A stretch of 64,000 nucleotides of DNA from Janthinobacterium sp. Marseille (GTDB lineage: Bacteria > Pseudomonadota > Gammaproteobacteria > Burkholderiales > Burkholderiaceae_D). Shown in pieces: positions 1 through 7,411 of this stretch. Each line of letters starts with the position of its first letter. The first letter of the stretch is position 1. The notes beneath the pieces are model-generated. The model ran no database searches, was not told where the DNA came from, and was given only the letters and a program-made list of their open reading frames with translations. The stretch spans positions 1,984,001 through 2,048,000 of the forward strand of contig NC_009659.1 of the NCBI RefSeq assembly GCF_000013625.1, written 5' to 3'. The translations under genes were made by a program, and so were the position numbers.

Positions 1-148
1 TGAATAGCCCCTCGTACTGGCTCAAGAAGCCCAGTCCGATGGCCGCGCCAAAGCTGGCGATGGCAGGAAAACAGGCGGCGCAGCCCATCGCGGAAACGAC
101 GCTGCCGAGCGCGCCGGTTTTGCCAGCGATGCGCGTGATGAGTCCCAT
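1..148 (-). CDS. merC: MerC mercury transport protein (3' part outside window)
   Basis: Inner-membrane Hg(II) uptake protein of mer operons that passes Hg2+ to the cytoplasm. Only the first 49 codons are visible; the rest lies beyond the left edge. The N-terminus reads MGLITRIAGKTGALGSVVSA and is followed by a helix holding the paired cysteines (MGCAACFP) that bind Hg in MerC. It is the last visible gene of the leftward merT-merP-merC unit, starting 27 nt after the merP stop. Family assignment is from recognition of this very conserved N-terminus; whether merA follows cannot be seen. Confidence 0.9.
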   Translation of the reverse strand, partial: MGLITRIAGKTGALGSVVSAMGCAACFPAIASFGAAIGLGFLSQYEGLF

Positions 149-175
149 GTGTCGCTCCCGAGTTCGGTTAACGGA

Positions 176-451
176 TCAGCGTTTGAGGCTGGACGGATAG
201 CCCGCGTCCTCGGTCGCCTTGGTCAACTTCTGGACGTTGGTCTTGGCATCGTCGAAGGTGACGACGGCCTGGCGCTTGTCGAAACTTACGTCGGTCTTGC
301 TCACGCCCTCAACCTTGGAAAGCGCGTGCTTGACAGTGATCGGGCAAGAGGCGCAGGTCATGCCAGGCACGGACAGCGTGACGGTCTGAGTGGCGGCGAA
401 CACGGGGGCAACGAAAGCGGCGAGAGCGAGGGAGGCAAACAGCTTTTTCAT
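176..451 (-). CDS. merP: MerP periplasmic mercury-binding protein
   Basis: A 91-residue periplasmic Hg2+ scavenger that hands the ion to MerT. It has a signal peptide (MKKLFASLALAAFVAPVFAA) and one HMA fold with the metal motif GMTCASCP, whose two cysteines bind Hg. The ATG at 451 is used because it begins the signal peptide; upstream in-frame codons belong to merT sequence in another frame. It lies 13 nt downstream of merT, so the two genes are co-transcribed from the MerR-type promoter at 851-881. Length and motif are typical. Confidence 0.95.
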   Translation of the reverse strand: MKKLFASLALAAFVAPVFAATQTVTLSVPGMTCASCPITVKHALSKVEGVSKTDVSFDKRQAVVTFDDAKTNVQKLTKATEDAGYPSSLKR

Positions 452-464
452 GATGAACTCCTGA

Positions 465-815
465 TTAGTAGAAAAATGGCATGACGTAGGGAAAACCAAG
501 CGCGACCAAGACCAACACGGCGACGAACCAGAAAATGAGCTTGTAGGTGGTGCGCACTTGCGGAATCGCGCACACCTCGCCCGGCTTGCAGGCTTGCGCC
601 GGGCGGTAGATGCGCCGCCAGGCGAAGAACAGCGCCACCAACGCTGCACCGATGAAAATCGGGCGATACGGCTCCAACACTGTCAGGTTGCCGATCCATG
701 CCCCGCTGAACCCCAACGCGACCAAGACCAGCGGGCCGAGGCAGCAGGTCGAAGCGAGAATGGCGGCCAGCCCGCCGGCGAAGAGCGCGCCGCGCCCGTT
801 TTGTGGTTCAGACAT
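465..815 (-). CDS. merT: MerT mercuric ion transport protein
   Basis: A 116-residue inner-membrane protein that moves Hg2+ from MerP into the cytoplasm. Three hydrophobic segments are visible. The first carries the cysteine pair in STCCLGP, and the cytoplasmic loop carries a second pair (QACKPGEVCAIP). Full length for the family. It is the first gene of the unit, and its start is about 35 nt downstream of the -10 element of the promoter at 851-881. The ATG at 815 follows an AGG-containing Shine-Dalgarno stretch. Confidence 0.95.
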   Translation of the reverse strand: MSEPQNGRGALFAGGLAAILASTCCLGPLVLVALGFSGAWIGNLTVLEPYRPIFIGAALVALFFAWRRIYRPAQACKPGEVCAIPQVRTTYKLIFWFVAVLVLVALGFPYVMPFFY

Positions 816-850
816 GCGCTTGTCCTTTCGAATCTAAATTGGGTAGACTA

Positions 851-881
851 AGCTTACTTCCGTAGTCAGGTACAGAGTCAA
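851..881 (-). promoter_or_regulatory. MerR-type promoter/operator of merTPC
   Basis: On the minus strand the -35 is TTGACT (876-881) and the -10 is TAAGCT (851-856). They are separated by 19 bp, the over-long spacer that MerR proteins untwist on metal binding. The spacer holds an imperfect dyad, GTAC...CTACGG. This matches the Tn501/Tn21 mer promoter in all key positions. It drives merTPC, not merB, which ends upstream of it. Confidence 0.9.
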
Positions 882-896
882 GTCATATGCGAAACA
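851..896. repeat. Copy 1 of duplicated mer promoter region
   Basis: These 46 bases match 1696-1741 at 39 of 46 positions by eye. The repeat covers the mer promoter and runs into the first codons of merR (ATGCGAAACA here, ATGAGAAACA in the real gene). In this copy the reading frame does not continue as MerR. It therefore looks like a leftover merR 5' end created when a promoter plus merB unit was added between merR and merT. Confidence 0.8.
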
Positions 897-979
897 TTTT
901 TCGTGCTGTACGCACAGCAGCGAAAACGCACCCCGCCATCCTTCGCGCATCGGGCACAGATAGCCGCTCGCATGCCTCG

Positions 980-1639
980 TCATGTGGAATAGTGGCCAAG
1001 CAGCCTCCTTTGGAACGAGAAAAAGGCATTACCCATGGCAGCCGCTTGTGGCAAAGAAAAGATGAGTGCGCCAGGGGAAGTCGTGCAATGCCGGCAGACA
1101 AAATTGATATTGACGCATAGGCTGTTGCAGCATGCTTGTCCTTCTCCCGCACCAGATTCCCAGACGACGCGTGCGGCCTCCGGATTCTGATGTTCCTTCT
1201 CCACACTGCCGTTCGCCGCCAGCGAGCAGGCGAGGTGGCAGCGGCAAACCACGCACCGGGCTGTGATGCGCGCGGCTTGCCGCACCATGCGTGGAATCGC
1301 GAGCGCATCGATCGCGCACATGGCATGGACACTCTTGCCTGCGAAATGAACGTGGATTTCAGTCTGGCGAGCGCTGAAGGGATAGCAGCCGATGCCTTGC
1401 TCGCCGATGGCGATGGCGTCCATCGCGCACAGCGCGTCGAGCACCGCCTGTGGGAAGATCCTCGCTGCAGGCGGTGCTGCTTCGTGTATCCAATGACCGA
1501 GAATCCTGGCATAGGTCGACTGCAGCGTGGGATGCGCGTCTTCGATCCGTGCCTGCAACGGAAACGCGTACGCCAGCTTCTGCTGCGCACACGTCACCGC
1601 CGCTTTGAGTCCCAGTCGCGATTCGGTCGATATATTCAT
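980..1639 (-). CDS. merB: MerB-like organomercurial (alkylmercury) lyase
   Basis: Cleaves the C-Hg bond of organomercurials, releasing Hg2+ for reduction. The 219-residue protein has the core residues of the family: Cys108 and Asp111 in HAMCAIDALAIP, and Cys170/Cys171 in GQACCNSLCV. These correspond to Cys96, Asp99 and Cys159 of the R831b enzyme. It is unusually cysteine-rich, with extra Cys at 129, 132, 134, 138, 175, 182 and 185. The N-terminal ~90 residues resemble the DNA-binding-like domain of MerB only weakly. The ATG at 1639 is chosen because GAGGAA precedes it and because longer starts would lie inside its own promoter (1696-1726). Confidence 0.75.
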   Translation of the reverse strand: MNISTESRLGLKAAVTCAQQKLAYAFPLQARIEDAHPTLQSTYARILGHWIHEAAPPAARIFPQAVLDALCAMDAIAIGEQGIGCYPFSARQTEIHVHFAGKSVHAMCAIDALAIPRMVRQAARITARCVVCRCHLACSLAANGSVEKEHQNPEAARVVWESGAGEGQACCNSLCVNINFVCRHCTTSPGALIFSLPQAAAMGNAFFSFQRRLLGHYST

Positions 1640-1695
1640 ATTCTTGGTTCCTCGACTTAGAAAAGAGCAATGGCGAACGTGTTCCAAATGGTTTA

Positions 1696-1726
1696 AGCTT
1701 ATTTCCGTAGTTATGTACGGAGTCAA
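1696..1726 (-). promoter_or_regulatory. MerR-type promoter/operator of merB (divergent from merR)
   Basis: Minus strand -35 TTGACT (1721-1726), -10 TAAGCT (1696-1701), spacer 19 bp with the dyad CCGTAC/CTACGG. The merR start codon lies 5 nt beyond the -35, the usual mer layout in which MerR represses itself and activates the divergent operon. Here the divergent gene is merB rather than merT. Confidence 0.9.
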
Positions 1727-1741
1727 GCGATATGAGAAACA
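1696..1741. repeat. Copy 2 of duplicated mer promoter region
   Basis: Partner of the repeat at 851-896. This copy is the functional merR side, since the ATG at 1732 opens a full MerR frame. Confidence 0.8.
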
Positions 1742-2166
1742 ATGTGGAGAAGCTGACTATCGGCATTTTCGCCAAGGCGGCCGGGGTCAGCGTGGAGACC
1801 ATCCGGTTCTATCAGCGCAAGGGCTTGTTGCCGGAGCCGGACAAGCCCTATGGCAGCATCCGCCGCTATGGCGAGGCGGATGTGACGCGAGTGCGGTTCG
1901 TGAAATCAGCCCAGCGGCTGGGTTTCAGTCTGGATGAAATCGCCGAGCTGTTGAGGCTGGAGGATGGCACCCATTGCGAGGAAGCCAGTAACCTGGCCGA
2001 GCACAAGCTTAAGGACGTGCGCGAGAAAATGGCTGACTTGGCGCGCATGGAGGCCGTGCTGTCTGATCTGGTGTGCGCCTGCCATGCGCGGAAGGGGAAT
2101 GTTTCCTGCCCGCTGATTGCGTCTCTGCAAGGGAAGAAAGAACCTCGTAGTGCCACCGTGACGTAG
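1732..2166 (+). CDS. merR: MerR mercury-responsive regulator
   Basis: A 144-residue dimeric activator/repressor. The N-terminal winged helix-turn-helix begins [20 protein letters not shown], followed by a dimerisation helix. The three Hg-binding cysteines are present: DGTHCEE, and the pair in [15 protein letters not shown]. It sits divergent from merB and likely serves both promoters (851-881 and 1696-1726). The gene ends 17 nt before a Tn21-type terminal repeat, the same arrangement as in Tn501 and Tn21. Confidence 0.96.
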   Translation: MRNNVEKLTIGIFAKAAGVSVETIRFYQRKGLLPEPDKPYGSIRRYGEADVTRVRFVKSAQRLGFSLDEIAELLRLEDGTHCEEASNLAEHKLKDVREKMADLARMEAVLSDLVCACHARKGNVSCPLIASLQGKKEPRSATVT

Positions 2167-2183
2167 TCGAGAGGCGACTGCGG

Positions 2184-2220
2184 CTTAGCGTACGATTTTT
2201 TCCGTTTTGTGAGCTGCCCC
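2184..2220. repeat. Tn21/Tn501-type terminal inverted repeat (mer end)
   Basis: The inner 20 bases, CTTAGCGTACGATTTTTTCC, match the inner part of the Tn501 38-bp inverted repeat as I remember it. The outer end finishes in ...GAGCTGCCCC, i.e. GGGG reading inward, as in Tn3-superfamily ends. Its position just after merR is where Tn501 and Tn21 have their mer-side end. TATAG at 2221-2225 would be the adjoining target base pairs. The other end and the transposase lie outside the window to the left. Confidence 0.8.
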
Positions 2221-2616
2221 TATAGGGAGTAAGCCGGATTAAAAGCCAGTAATGACGCATAAGCATAAAAGTAATAAGGAAGGCGATTTTTATATTGTTT
2301 TTAGCATTAATCGATTCGCAGGGTAAAGTTGAACAAGACGCTGGATTGCCTATTCTGCCTTCCGTTTGCGTCGTGATCGCATCGGTTTTTGCGCATCTTG
2401 TATTTTTACGACCATGCGGTTAACTTCTTCCGCTTGGCGTTGCCAGTTTTTCGCGTCGGTGGACAGCAAGGACATTTGCGCGGTAGTACGAGTTGTCAGC
2501 GTTCAGCCGATTAAATAGAACCGGATTTCGGATCCGGAACCAAGTCAATGAGCGCTACTTTCGTACATTGGCCGATCCGCTGCCGGCAGAAGTCATCAGG
2601 CAATTTGACGCCATGC
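2221..2616. other. Non-coding or decayed stretch beyond the mer transposon end
   Basis: No convincing gene. It contains short open stretches only. One is a 41-codon minus-strand frame at 2359-2484 ending in a basic tail. Another is a plus-strand frame ending at about 2633 that reads like the C-terminus of a lost protein (RTLADPLPAEVIRQF). Both are probably debris from earlier insertions. Confidence 0.4.
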
Positions 2617-2823
2617 TTAGCCGAGATGATTGAGATGGCGCGAACGGAGCATCGCCGCCATTAATGCTATTTCCGCTTGATTGTGATTTTCGTTGCAAAA
2701 CGAACATGCATTGACTGGCATTGCCTCCATCCTCGAAAAGCCACATTTCGGGCAAGTCAGAACAGAGTCGAGAACGGCCGTACCATGCCGCAGAGGGAAA
2801 TCCGGCGGCGTCGCCTTGACCAC
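2617..2823 (-). pseudogene. Truncated GDCCVxC-type metal-island protein
   Basis: The first ~45 residues contain SVLTCPKCGFSRMEAMPVNA. This is typical of the small cysteine proteins that end in GDCCVFCSYG and accompany mercury and other metal genes. After ACSF the expected second half with GDCCVxC is absent and the frame runs into unrelated sequence (CNENHNQAEIALMAA), so the gene looks broken. Function of the intact family is not established. It lies among other small metal-linked genes on the same strand. Confidence 0.5.
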
Positions 2824-2888
2824 TGCGAGTATCCCAGCGGCAAGCTATATTTTTGTGTTTGGTGCTCCCATTTAATGCCTCAAAGATG

Positions 2889-3086
2889 TTAGTGCAATGG
2901 CCTGCCGCTGAGTGAGCGGGTGAACTCCAGATAAGCACGCTGTAGGTCGTCTTCGTCGTCCGTTCGGCATGCCAGTATCTCGAGCGCCTGGAGCAAATGC
3001 TCGGCAATCTGCCAGTCTTCCTCGTGACATGCCCGTTTAAATGCCGCCAATACGTCATCATCTAGAGTACGTTTCTTCCTGCTCAT
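2889..3086 (-). CDS. Small hypothetical protein (65 aa)
   Basis: The reading frame begins MSRKKRTLDDDVLAAFKRAC and is rich in charged and helical residues, with no signal peptide or membrane segment. The ATG at 3086 has GTGGAAAA just upstream. I believe similar short proteins occur beside metal-resistance genes, but I cannot name a function. It sits between the GDCCVxC remnant and an HMA protein on the same strand with short gaps, suggesting one transcript. Confidence 0.5.
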   Translation of the reverse strand: MSRKKRTLDDDVLAAFKRACHEEDWQIAEHLLQALEILACRTDDEDDLQRAYLEFTRSLSGRPLH

Positions 3087-3124
3087 TTTTCCACCATTTC
3101 CTCAGACACCTTTCGTCCTTGGCG

Positions 3125-3355
3125 TTAGAGAGTTGAGACAGCGGCCTCAAATCCCGCATCCTTTAGCTGCGCCTGCACTTCCTCGGTTGTGACTTGGTCA
3201 GGATTGATGACGACCGCTATATGCTGGGTTTTCGCATTCGCCAGAACCTCTTGGACGCCTGCCAGCCGCGAAAGGGCAAGACGCACGCGCGACTCGCAAC
3301 CTGCGCAGTGCATTTTTTCTTCGCCAATCACCGTAAAATCAATTTTGATCACCAT
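3125..3355 (-). CDS. Heavy-metal-associated (HMA) domain protein, CopZ-like
   Basis: A 76-residue single HMA domain with no signal peptide, so it is a cytoplasmic metal chaperone. The metal motif is MHCAGCESR, and the rest follows the beta-alpha-beta-beta-alpha-beta pattern (FTVIGEEKMHC, VQEVLANAKTQHIAVV, LKDAGFEA). AGGAG lies 6 nt before the ATG at 3355. MHCAGC is common in Cu(I)- and Hg-associated chaperones, and the metal cannot be told from sequence alone. It may once have belonged with the adjacent broken MFS transporter. Confidence 0.8.
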   Translation of the reverse strand: MVIKIDFTVIGEEKMHCAGCESRVRLALSRLAGVQEVLANAKTQHIAVVINPDQVTTEEVQAQLKDAGFEAAVSTL

Positions 3356-3389
3356 GTCATGCTCCTTTCATTGTAGTAAATATCGCTGT

Positions 3390-3640
3390 TTATTTATGTG
3401 ATTCGGATTTAAACAGCTTGGCAGCAAAAACACCCGCCAGAACGGCGACGACACCAAAAACAAGAAAAACGGTTTCGAAACCGAGCGACAACATCCCTCC
3501 GAAAATCAAGCTACCTGTACCAAAACCGAGAACAATGTAAAGACATTCAACCCCATTGCTTGGCCGCAATGGGGGACTCAAATCATTGACGATTCCAGCA
3601 AGCAAAGGCTGTGTCAGGTCATAGCCTAGTGACAATAGGG
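3390..3640 (-). pseudogene. 3' remnant of an MFS transporter
   Basis: About 80 residues from the end of a major facilitator protein are left: GYDLTQPLLAGIVNDLSPP, then two hydrophobic helices and a short basic tail. The upstream ten or so helices are missing. The remnant abuts and slightly overlaps the end of tnpS in another frame, so the transposon module probably truncated it. Substrate unknown. Confidence 0.65.
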
Positions 3641-4593
3641 GCGCGATCACGGGACGCGCCCGTGATCGCGCGCTCGATGCGATGCTTTGCAAACGGATCG
3701 GCAGAATCAACGTAACGCATGGCAGACTGGACGTTTTTCCATCCCACATATTCCATCAAAGTCTTCAGGTCCCATCCATTGGACGTGGCCCAGTTGGCGA
3801 AGCCACGCCGCAATGAATGACTACTGTACAACTCAGCCGATGCAATGCCGGCTTCGGCCAACATTGTCCGTAGGAGCGGTGCCAGACTATCCGTATGCAT
3901 GCCAGTTTCCCCAAGATGTCCCCATCGATTGACGGCGCGAAACGCAGGTCCTTCGCGCAAATGCGATACTGCCATCCACTCAAGGTACGCATCGACTGGA
4001 CAAAGCCGGGACAACGCGGGTGCTTTGAAGCTCGTTCCCTGGTAAGTCCGGTCACCCTTGGTTTGCGGGAAATAACAGGTCATGCCTTCTCCTGGTACGA
4101 CCTCGACGTGTTCAATTTGCAGCCGCGTTAATTCGTCGCCGCGAAAGCCACGCCAAAAACCGAGGAGCAGTATGGCCTTGTTGCGGGCATGCCGTAACTC
4201 TGCGGCGCGATCACTTGCGGAACGCGCCGCACTAGTCGTGGCATCCAACCATTGCACAACCTGTTCCAAATGTTCGAGTTGGAGCGGTTTGGCGCGTTTT
4301 TCGACGGCCGGATGGAGTGCCTGAATACCTCGCAAGACCTGACGCACGACGGGAGCCTTGGTGGGGTCGGGGAAACCTTGATCTATATGCCACTGCGCCA
4401 ACGCTGCCAAACGGTGCCGCAACGTATTGACCGCTAGAGTCTCGGCGTGCGCGACCAGATAACGCGCAATGCTGTCGGTAGTAGCGGGCAGGAATCCGCC
4501 CCATTCGATTTCGAAGTGTCGAATGGCCGAACGATAGCTTTCGCGGGTGTTGTCGCGGGTGGCAGCGTGAATGTAGTGGTCGAGCGTCGTCAA
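3619..4593 (-). CDS. tnpS: TnpS-type tyrosine recombinase (Tn4651-family cointegrate resolution)
   Basis: A 324-residue tyrosine recombinase. Visible catalytic residues are Arg148 or Arg151 (FWRGFRGDEL), His259 and Arg262 (SSHSLRRG) and the nucleophile Tyr294 (AMRYVDSADP). The N-terminal SAM-like domain spans about residues 1-95. Size and the divergent partner tnpT match the TnpS/TnpT pair of Tn4651-type transposons, which together resolve cointegrates. The start is TTG at 4593, supported by AGGAG 5 nt upstream. No tnpA is seen nearby, so the parent transposon is incomplete here. Confidence 0.85.
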   Translation of the reverse strand: MTTLDHYIHAATRDNTRESYRSAIRHFEIEWGGFLPATTDSIARYLVAHAETLAVNTLRHRLAALAQWHIDQGFPDPTKAPVVRQVLRGIQALHPAVEKRAKPLQLEHLEQVVQWLDATTSAARSASDRAAELRHARNKAILLLGFWRGFRGDELTRLQIEHVEVVPGEGMTCYFPQTKGDRTYQGTSFKAPALSRLCPVDAYLEWMAVSHLREGPAFRAVNRWGHLGETGMHTDSLAPLLRTMLAEAGIASAELYSSHSLRRGFANWATSNGWDLKTLMEYVGWKNVQSAMRYVDSADPFAKHRIERAITGASRDRAPIVTRL

Positions 4594-4792
4594 ATCGACT
4601 CCTGTAGCGCGGGAACTGCAATATTACGGCTTGGACCGTTGGAATTTGCTCAATTTCACTGATGATATCGGATAAATATATATTATCCATTTTTAATTTC
4701 AATGAAAATATTCTTGAATATGCACATATATTTAGTATGTAATTACGTGGTATGTAATATATTATCTTATTTCCCTCTCCGGAGAATCTGAC
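4594..4792. promoter_or_regulatory. tnpS-tnpT intergenic region, probable resolution site and promoters
   Basis: A strikingly AT-rich 199 bp between divergent tnpS and tnpT, where Tn4651-type elements keep their resolution site. It holds an inverted repeat GGATAA-N7-TTATCC at 4670-4688 and a direct repeat TATGTAAT at 4736-4743 and 4751-4758. The exact crossover site cannot be assigned by eye. Confidence 0.55.
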
Positions 4793-5827
4793 ATGGCACG
4801 TAGCGGACTGTACAAATCGGAAGTCAAGAAAGCCCGCGATTCCTTGATCGCACAGGGCGTCAATCCATCGGTCGACGCCGTGCGCGTTGCGTTGGGCAAT
4901 ACCGGCTCCAAGACCACGATCCACAAGTACCTCAAGGAACTGGGAGAGGAAAACGGCGGCGACGACCGCAAGGCGTCGATCAGCGAAGCACTACAGGACC
5001 TGGTGGCACGCCTAGCCGCGCAATTGCAGAACGAGGCGAACGCCCGTATCGAGACCCTTCAAGTGCAAAGCGCAGACATGGAACGCCAGCATGCGGAAGC
5101 GCTGGCGGCTTTGCACAGGCAAGTCGAGGCACTGAATCAGCAACTGCAGCGCGCCGACACTGAGATGCAGCAAGAAACGGCGGTGCATGCCCGCGCGATC
5201 GAAGATCTGCAGAACGAAAAGATCACGCGTCATACGCTCGATCAGCAGGTAGCCGACCTGAAGGAACGCCTGGCCGAGAACGAGGCGCACCGGTTATCGA
5301 TCGAGGAAAAGCACCAGCATGCGCGCGACGCCCTGGAACACTACCGAGCATCGGTCAAGGAGCAGCGCGACCAGGATCAGCGCCGGCATGAGCAGCAGAT
5401 TCAACAGATGCAAGCCGAAATGCGCCAATTACAGCAGAGCTTGATCGTCAAGCAGGACGACGTGACGCGCTTGAACCAGGAGGGCGGGCGCTTGGTGGCA
5501 GACCTGTCGCATGCACAAAGCGCCCTCTATGAACAGCAGGCCCGCGGCCGGCAACTGGAGCAGAAGCTGGAGACGCTGCAGGCGATCGAGCAGCACGCCA
5601 AGGCCCTTGAAACAAGGCTTGCTGACAGGGATATCCAGCTTCAGGCGCAAAAGGAACAACTTGAAGCATCGTGCAACAAGTCTCAAGGACTTGCGGACCA
5701 GATGCGCGAGCTTGAGCTGGCATTGGCAGCGGCTGATGCGAAACTGGCGGCACAGCAAGGTGTTGTCGCCGATCTGCGCACTTATTTGGACGCGAGAGGC
5801 ACTGCGATCGAAGGCGGTGCCAAATGA
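4793..5827 (+). CDS. tnpT: TnpT-type KfrA-like DNA-binding coiled-coil protein
   Basis: A 344-residue protein with an N-terminal KfrA-like DNA-binding domain (about residues 1-50, including GNTGSKTTIHKYLKEL). A long alpha-helical coiled coil rich in Gln, Glu and Arg fills residues ~65-330. In Tn4651-type transposons TnpT binds the resolution site and stimulates TnpS. CGGAG precedes the ATG at 4793. It diverges from tnpS across a 199-bp AT-rich spacer. KfrA-like plasmid proteins have the same fold, but the tnpS neighbour makes TnpT the better call. Confidence 0.82.
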   Translation: MARSGLYKSEVKKARDSLIAQGVNPSVDAVRVALGNTGSKTTIHKYLKELGEENGGDDRKASISEALQDLVARLAAQLQNEANARIETLQVQSADMERQHAEALAALHRQVEALNQQLQRADTEMQQETAVHARAIEDLQNEKITRHTLDQQVADLKERLAENEAHRLSIEEKHQHARDALEHYRASVKEQRDQDQRRHEQQIQQMQAEMRQLQQSLIVKQDDVTRLNQEGGRLVADLSHAQSALYEQQARGRQLEQKLETLQAIEQHAKALETRLADRDIQLQAQKEQLEASCNKSQGLADQMRELELALAAADAKLAAQQGVVADLRTYLDARGTAIEGGAK

Positions 5828-5892
5828 AGTGCGGGTCGAAATAAGTCAATTAAATCATGTGGTTAACATCGTATTGGCGAAAAAAACCGTAA

Positions 5893-6795
5893 TCCCGGCC
5901 GACCCTCATTCATAAATATCTCAAAGAGTTAGATGATGCAGCTGACCGCCCTGCTCCGTCGATAAGTGAATCTTTATTGGATATCGTGAATCGTTTGGCG
6001 GCTCAATTGCAGACCGAAGCCGACTCCAAAATTGAAGAGATTCTTACGCAGAGTGACGAGAAAAATCGCGAACACATCACCGCGATTTCTGAGCTTCAAA
6101 ACACGGTTGCTGCCCTGCGCAACCAAGTTGGCCAACTTGAGGCTGATCTGTTTCAGGAACAAACATCAAAATCTGGGGTGCTAGAGCTCTACCAGGAAGA
6201 GAAGCTTGTTCGGCACGCAGGGGATCAACAGGTTATAAATCTTAAGGAACGCTTACTAGAAAACGAGTCATATCGCGCTTCCTTAGAAGAAAAGCATCGT
6301 CACTCGCGCGAGGCGTTGGAGCATTATCGCCAATCGATGAAGGAGCAGCGAGATCAGGATCAACGCCGTCATGAACACCAAGTTCAACAATTGCAGGCTG
6401 AAATGCGCCAGTTGCAGCAAAGTCTGATCGTCAAACAGGATGAGGTCACTCGGCTTAATCAAGAAGGTGCGCGACTAGTAACCGACTTATCGCACGCGCA
6501 AAAATCTATTTATGAGCTCAAAAACCACGAAAGAGAAACCGAACAAAAAGTAGAAAAATTGCATGAGGCTCTGCAGCGAAACGCGTTGCTTGAACTTCAA
6601 ATTAGCGAAAAAGACGTGCGCATACAGGAACTAGTGACGCAAGTATCCGATACATTGTTGCAGACAAATGAAGTAGGCAAAGAGGCGCACCGCTTAGAAT
6701 TAGCCCTGGCCGCATCCAACGCGGCGCTCGTAGCTCAAGAAAAAGCGCATGAACAGATCAGGAAGCACTGGACCCAATCGGTGCACCGTGATTGA
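5893..6795 (+). pseudogene. Second, 5'-truncated tnpT-like copy
   Basis: The open frame from 5893 encodes IHKYLKELDD followed by a coiled coil closely paralogous to the upstream tnpT. For example both share KEQRDQDQRRHE and MRQLQQSLIVKQD. The DNA-binding part before IHKYLKEL is cut by a TAA at 5890 and no standard start with a ribosome site is seen. An adjacent frame (5834-5915) may hold scrambled pieces of the missing N-terminus. Codon use is more AT-rich than in the first copy, so it is a diverged paralogue, not a recent duplication. It ends 2 nt from the truncated kinase. Confidence 0.7.
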
Positions 6796-6796
6796 G

Positions 6797-7411
6797 CTAG
6801 CCTAGCTTGCGATCGCACGTATAAGCGGCAATCCTCGATGCCACCAGATATCCAAACAAAGCTGCCAATAGCGTTCCGGCAATGGCCGCCTTCCATACGT
6901 CTGCTCGATACGAATTCAATAACTCCATGCGATCGGACATAGTTCGCGCCACGATAATGTCGAGTTGCTCACCGTTTTTCAGTTTGGCTTTCACGGCGAT
7001 CGCGCGCGCAGTTAAGCCGATTGAGGTCAATAGTGATTTGATGAACCTTCGGTCTGCATCCACATTGAGTGGAGGAGAATAAATCTGAGGGAATTTCCCG
7101 AGTCCTGCATTTGTATGAAGGACAATATCTCCGCGAGAATCCTTTAGTAAGACAATCAGTTTTTCATGGCTGGTGGATACATCCAAAAAGTAATGTGGAT
7201 CTTTCCGAATTGAATCAATTGTCTCCGCCTCTTCCGCAATGTGTCGCATCAATCCAATCTTCCCAACCAATTCTTGGTCATCACGTGATTCAAGTTCACT
7301 TGATAGTGTGAGGTACAAATAAGTCCCAACACCGGCGAAAATGAGAATCGACACCATAAAGAATAGAAATCCAAACCGTGTAGTTAAAGACATTCTTCGC
7401 AGGACATTCAT
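6797..7411 (-). pseudogene. Truncated heavy-metal sensor histidine kinase (CusS/CzcS family)
   Basis: Only the sensor half is left (204 codons). It has an N-terminal membrane helix (FGFLFFMVSILIFAGVGTYL), a periplasmic domain of ~140 residues, and a second helix (IAGTLLAALFGYLVASRIA). The HAMP remainder, the phospho-accepting His box and the ATPase domain are gone; after SRIA the frame enters foreign sequence (YTCDRKLG). Full-length relatives have about 460 residues. The start overlaps the stop of the response regulator by 4 nt, the usual operon arrangement. The break lies at the tnpT-like remnant, so a transposition event probably removed the 3' half. Confidence 0.85.

Noticed and set aside
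883..1590. Long open frames overlapping merB in other frames on both strands
   Set aside because: They lack family features; merB in its frame has catalytic residues, a ribosome site and a promoter, so the others are shadows.
2359..2484. A 41-codon minus-strand frame with a basic C-terminus
   Set aside because: No homology recognised, poor ribosome site, sits in a debris region; too weak to call as a gene.
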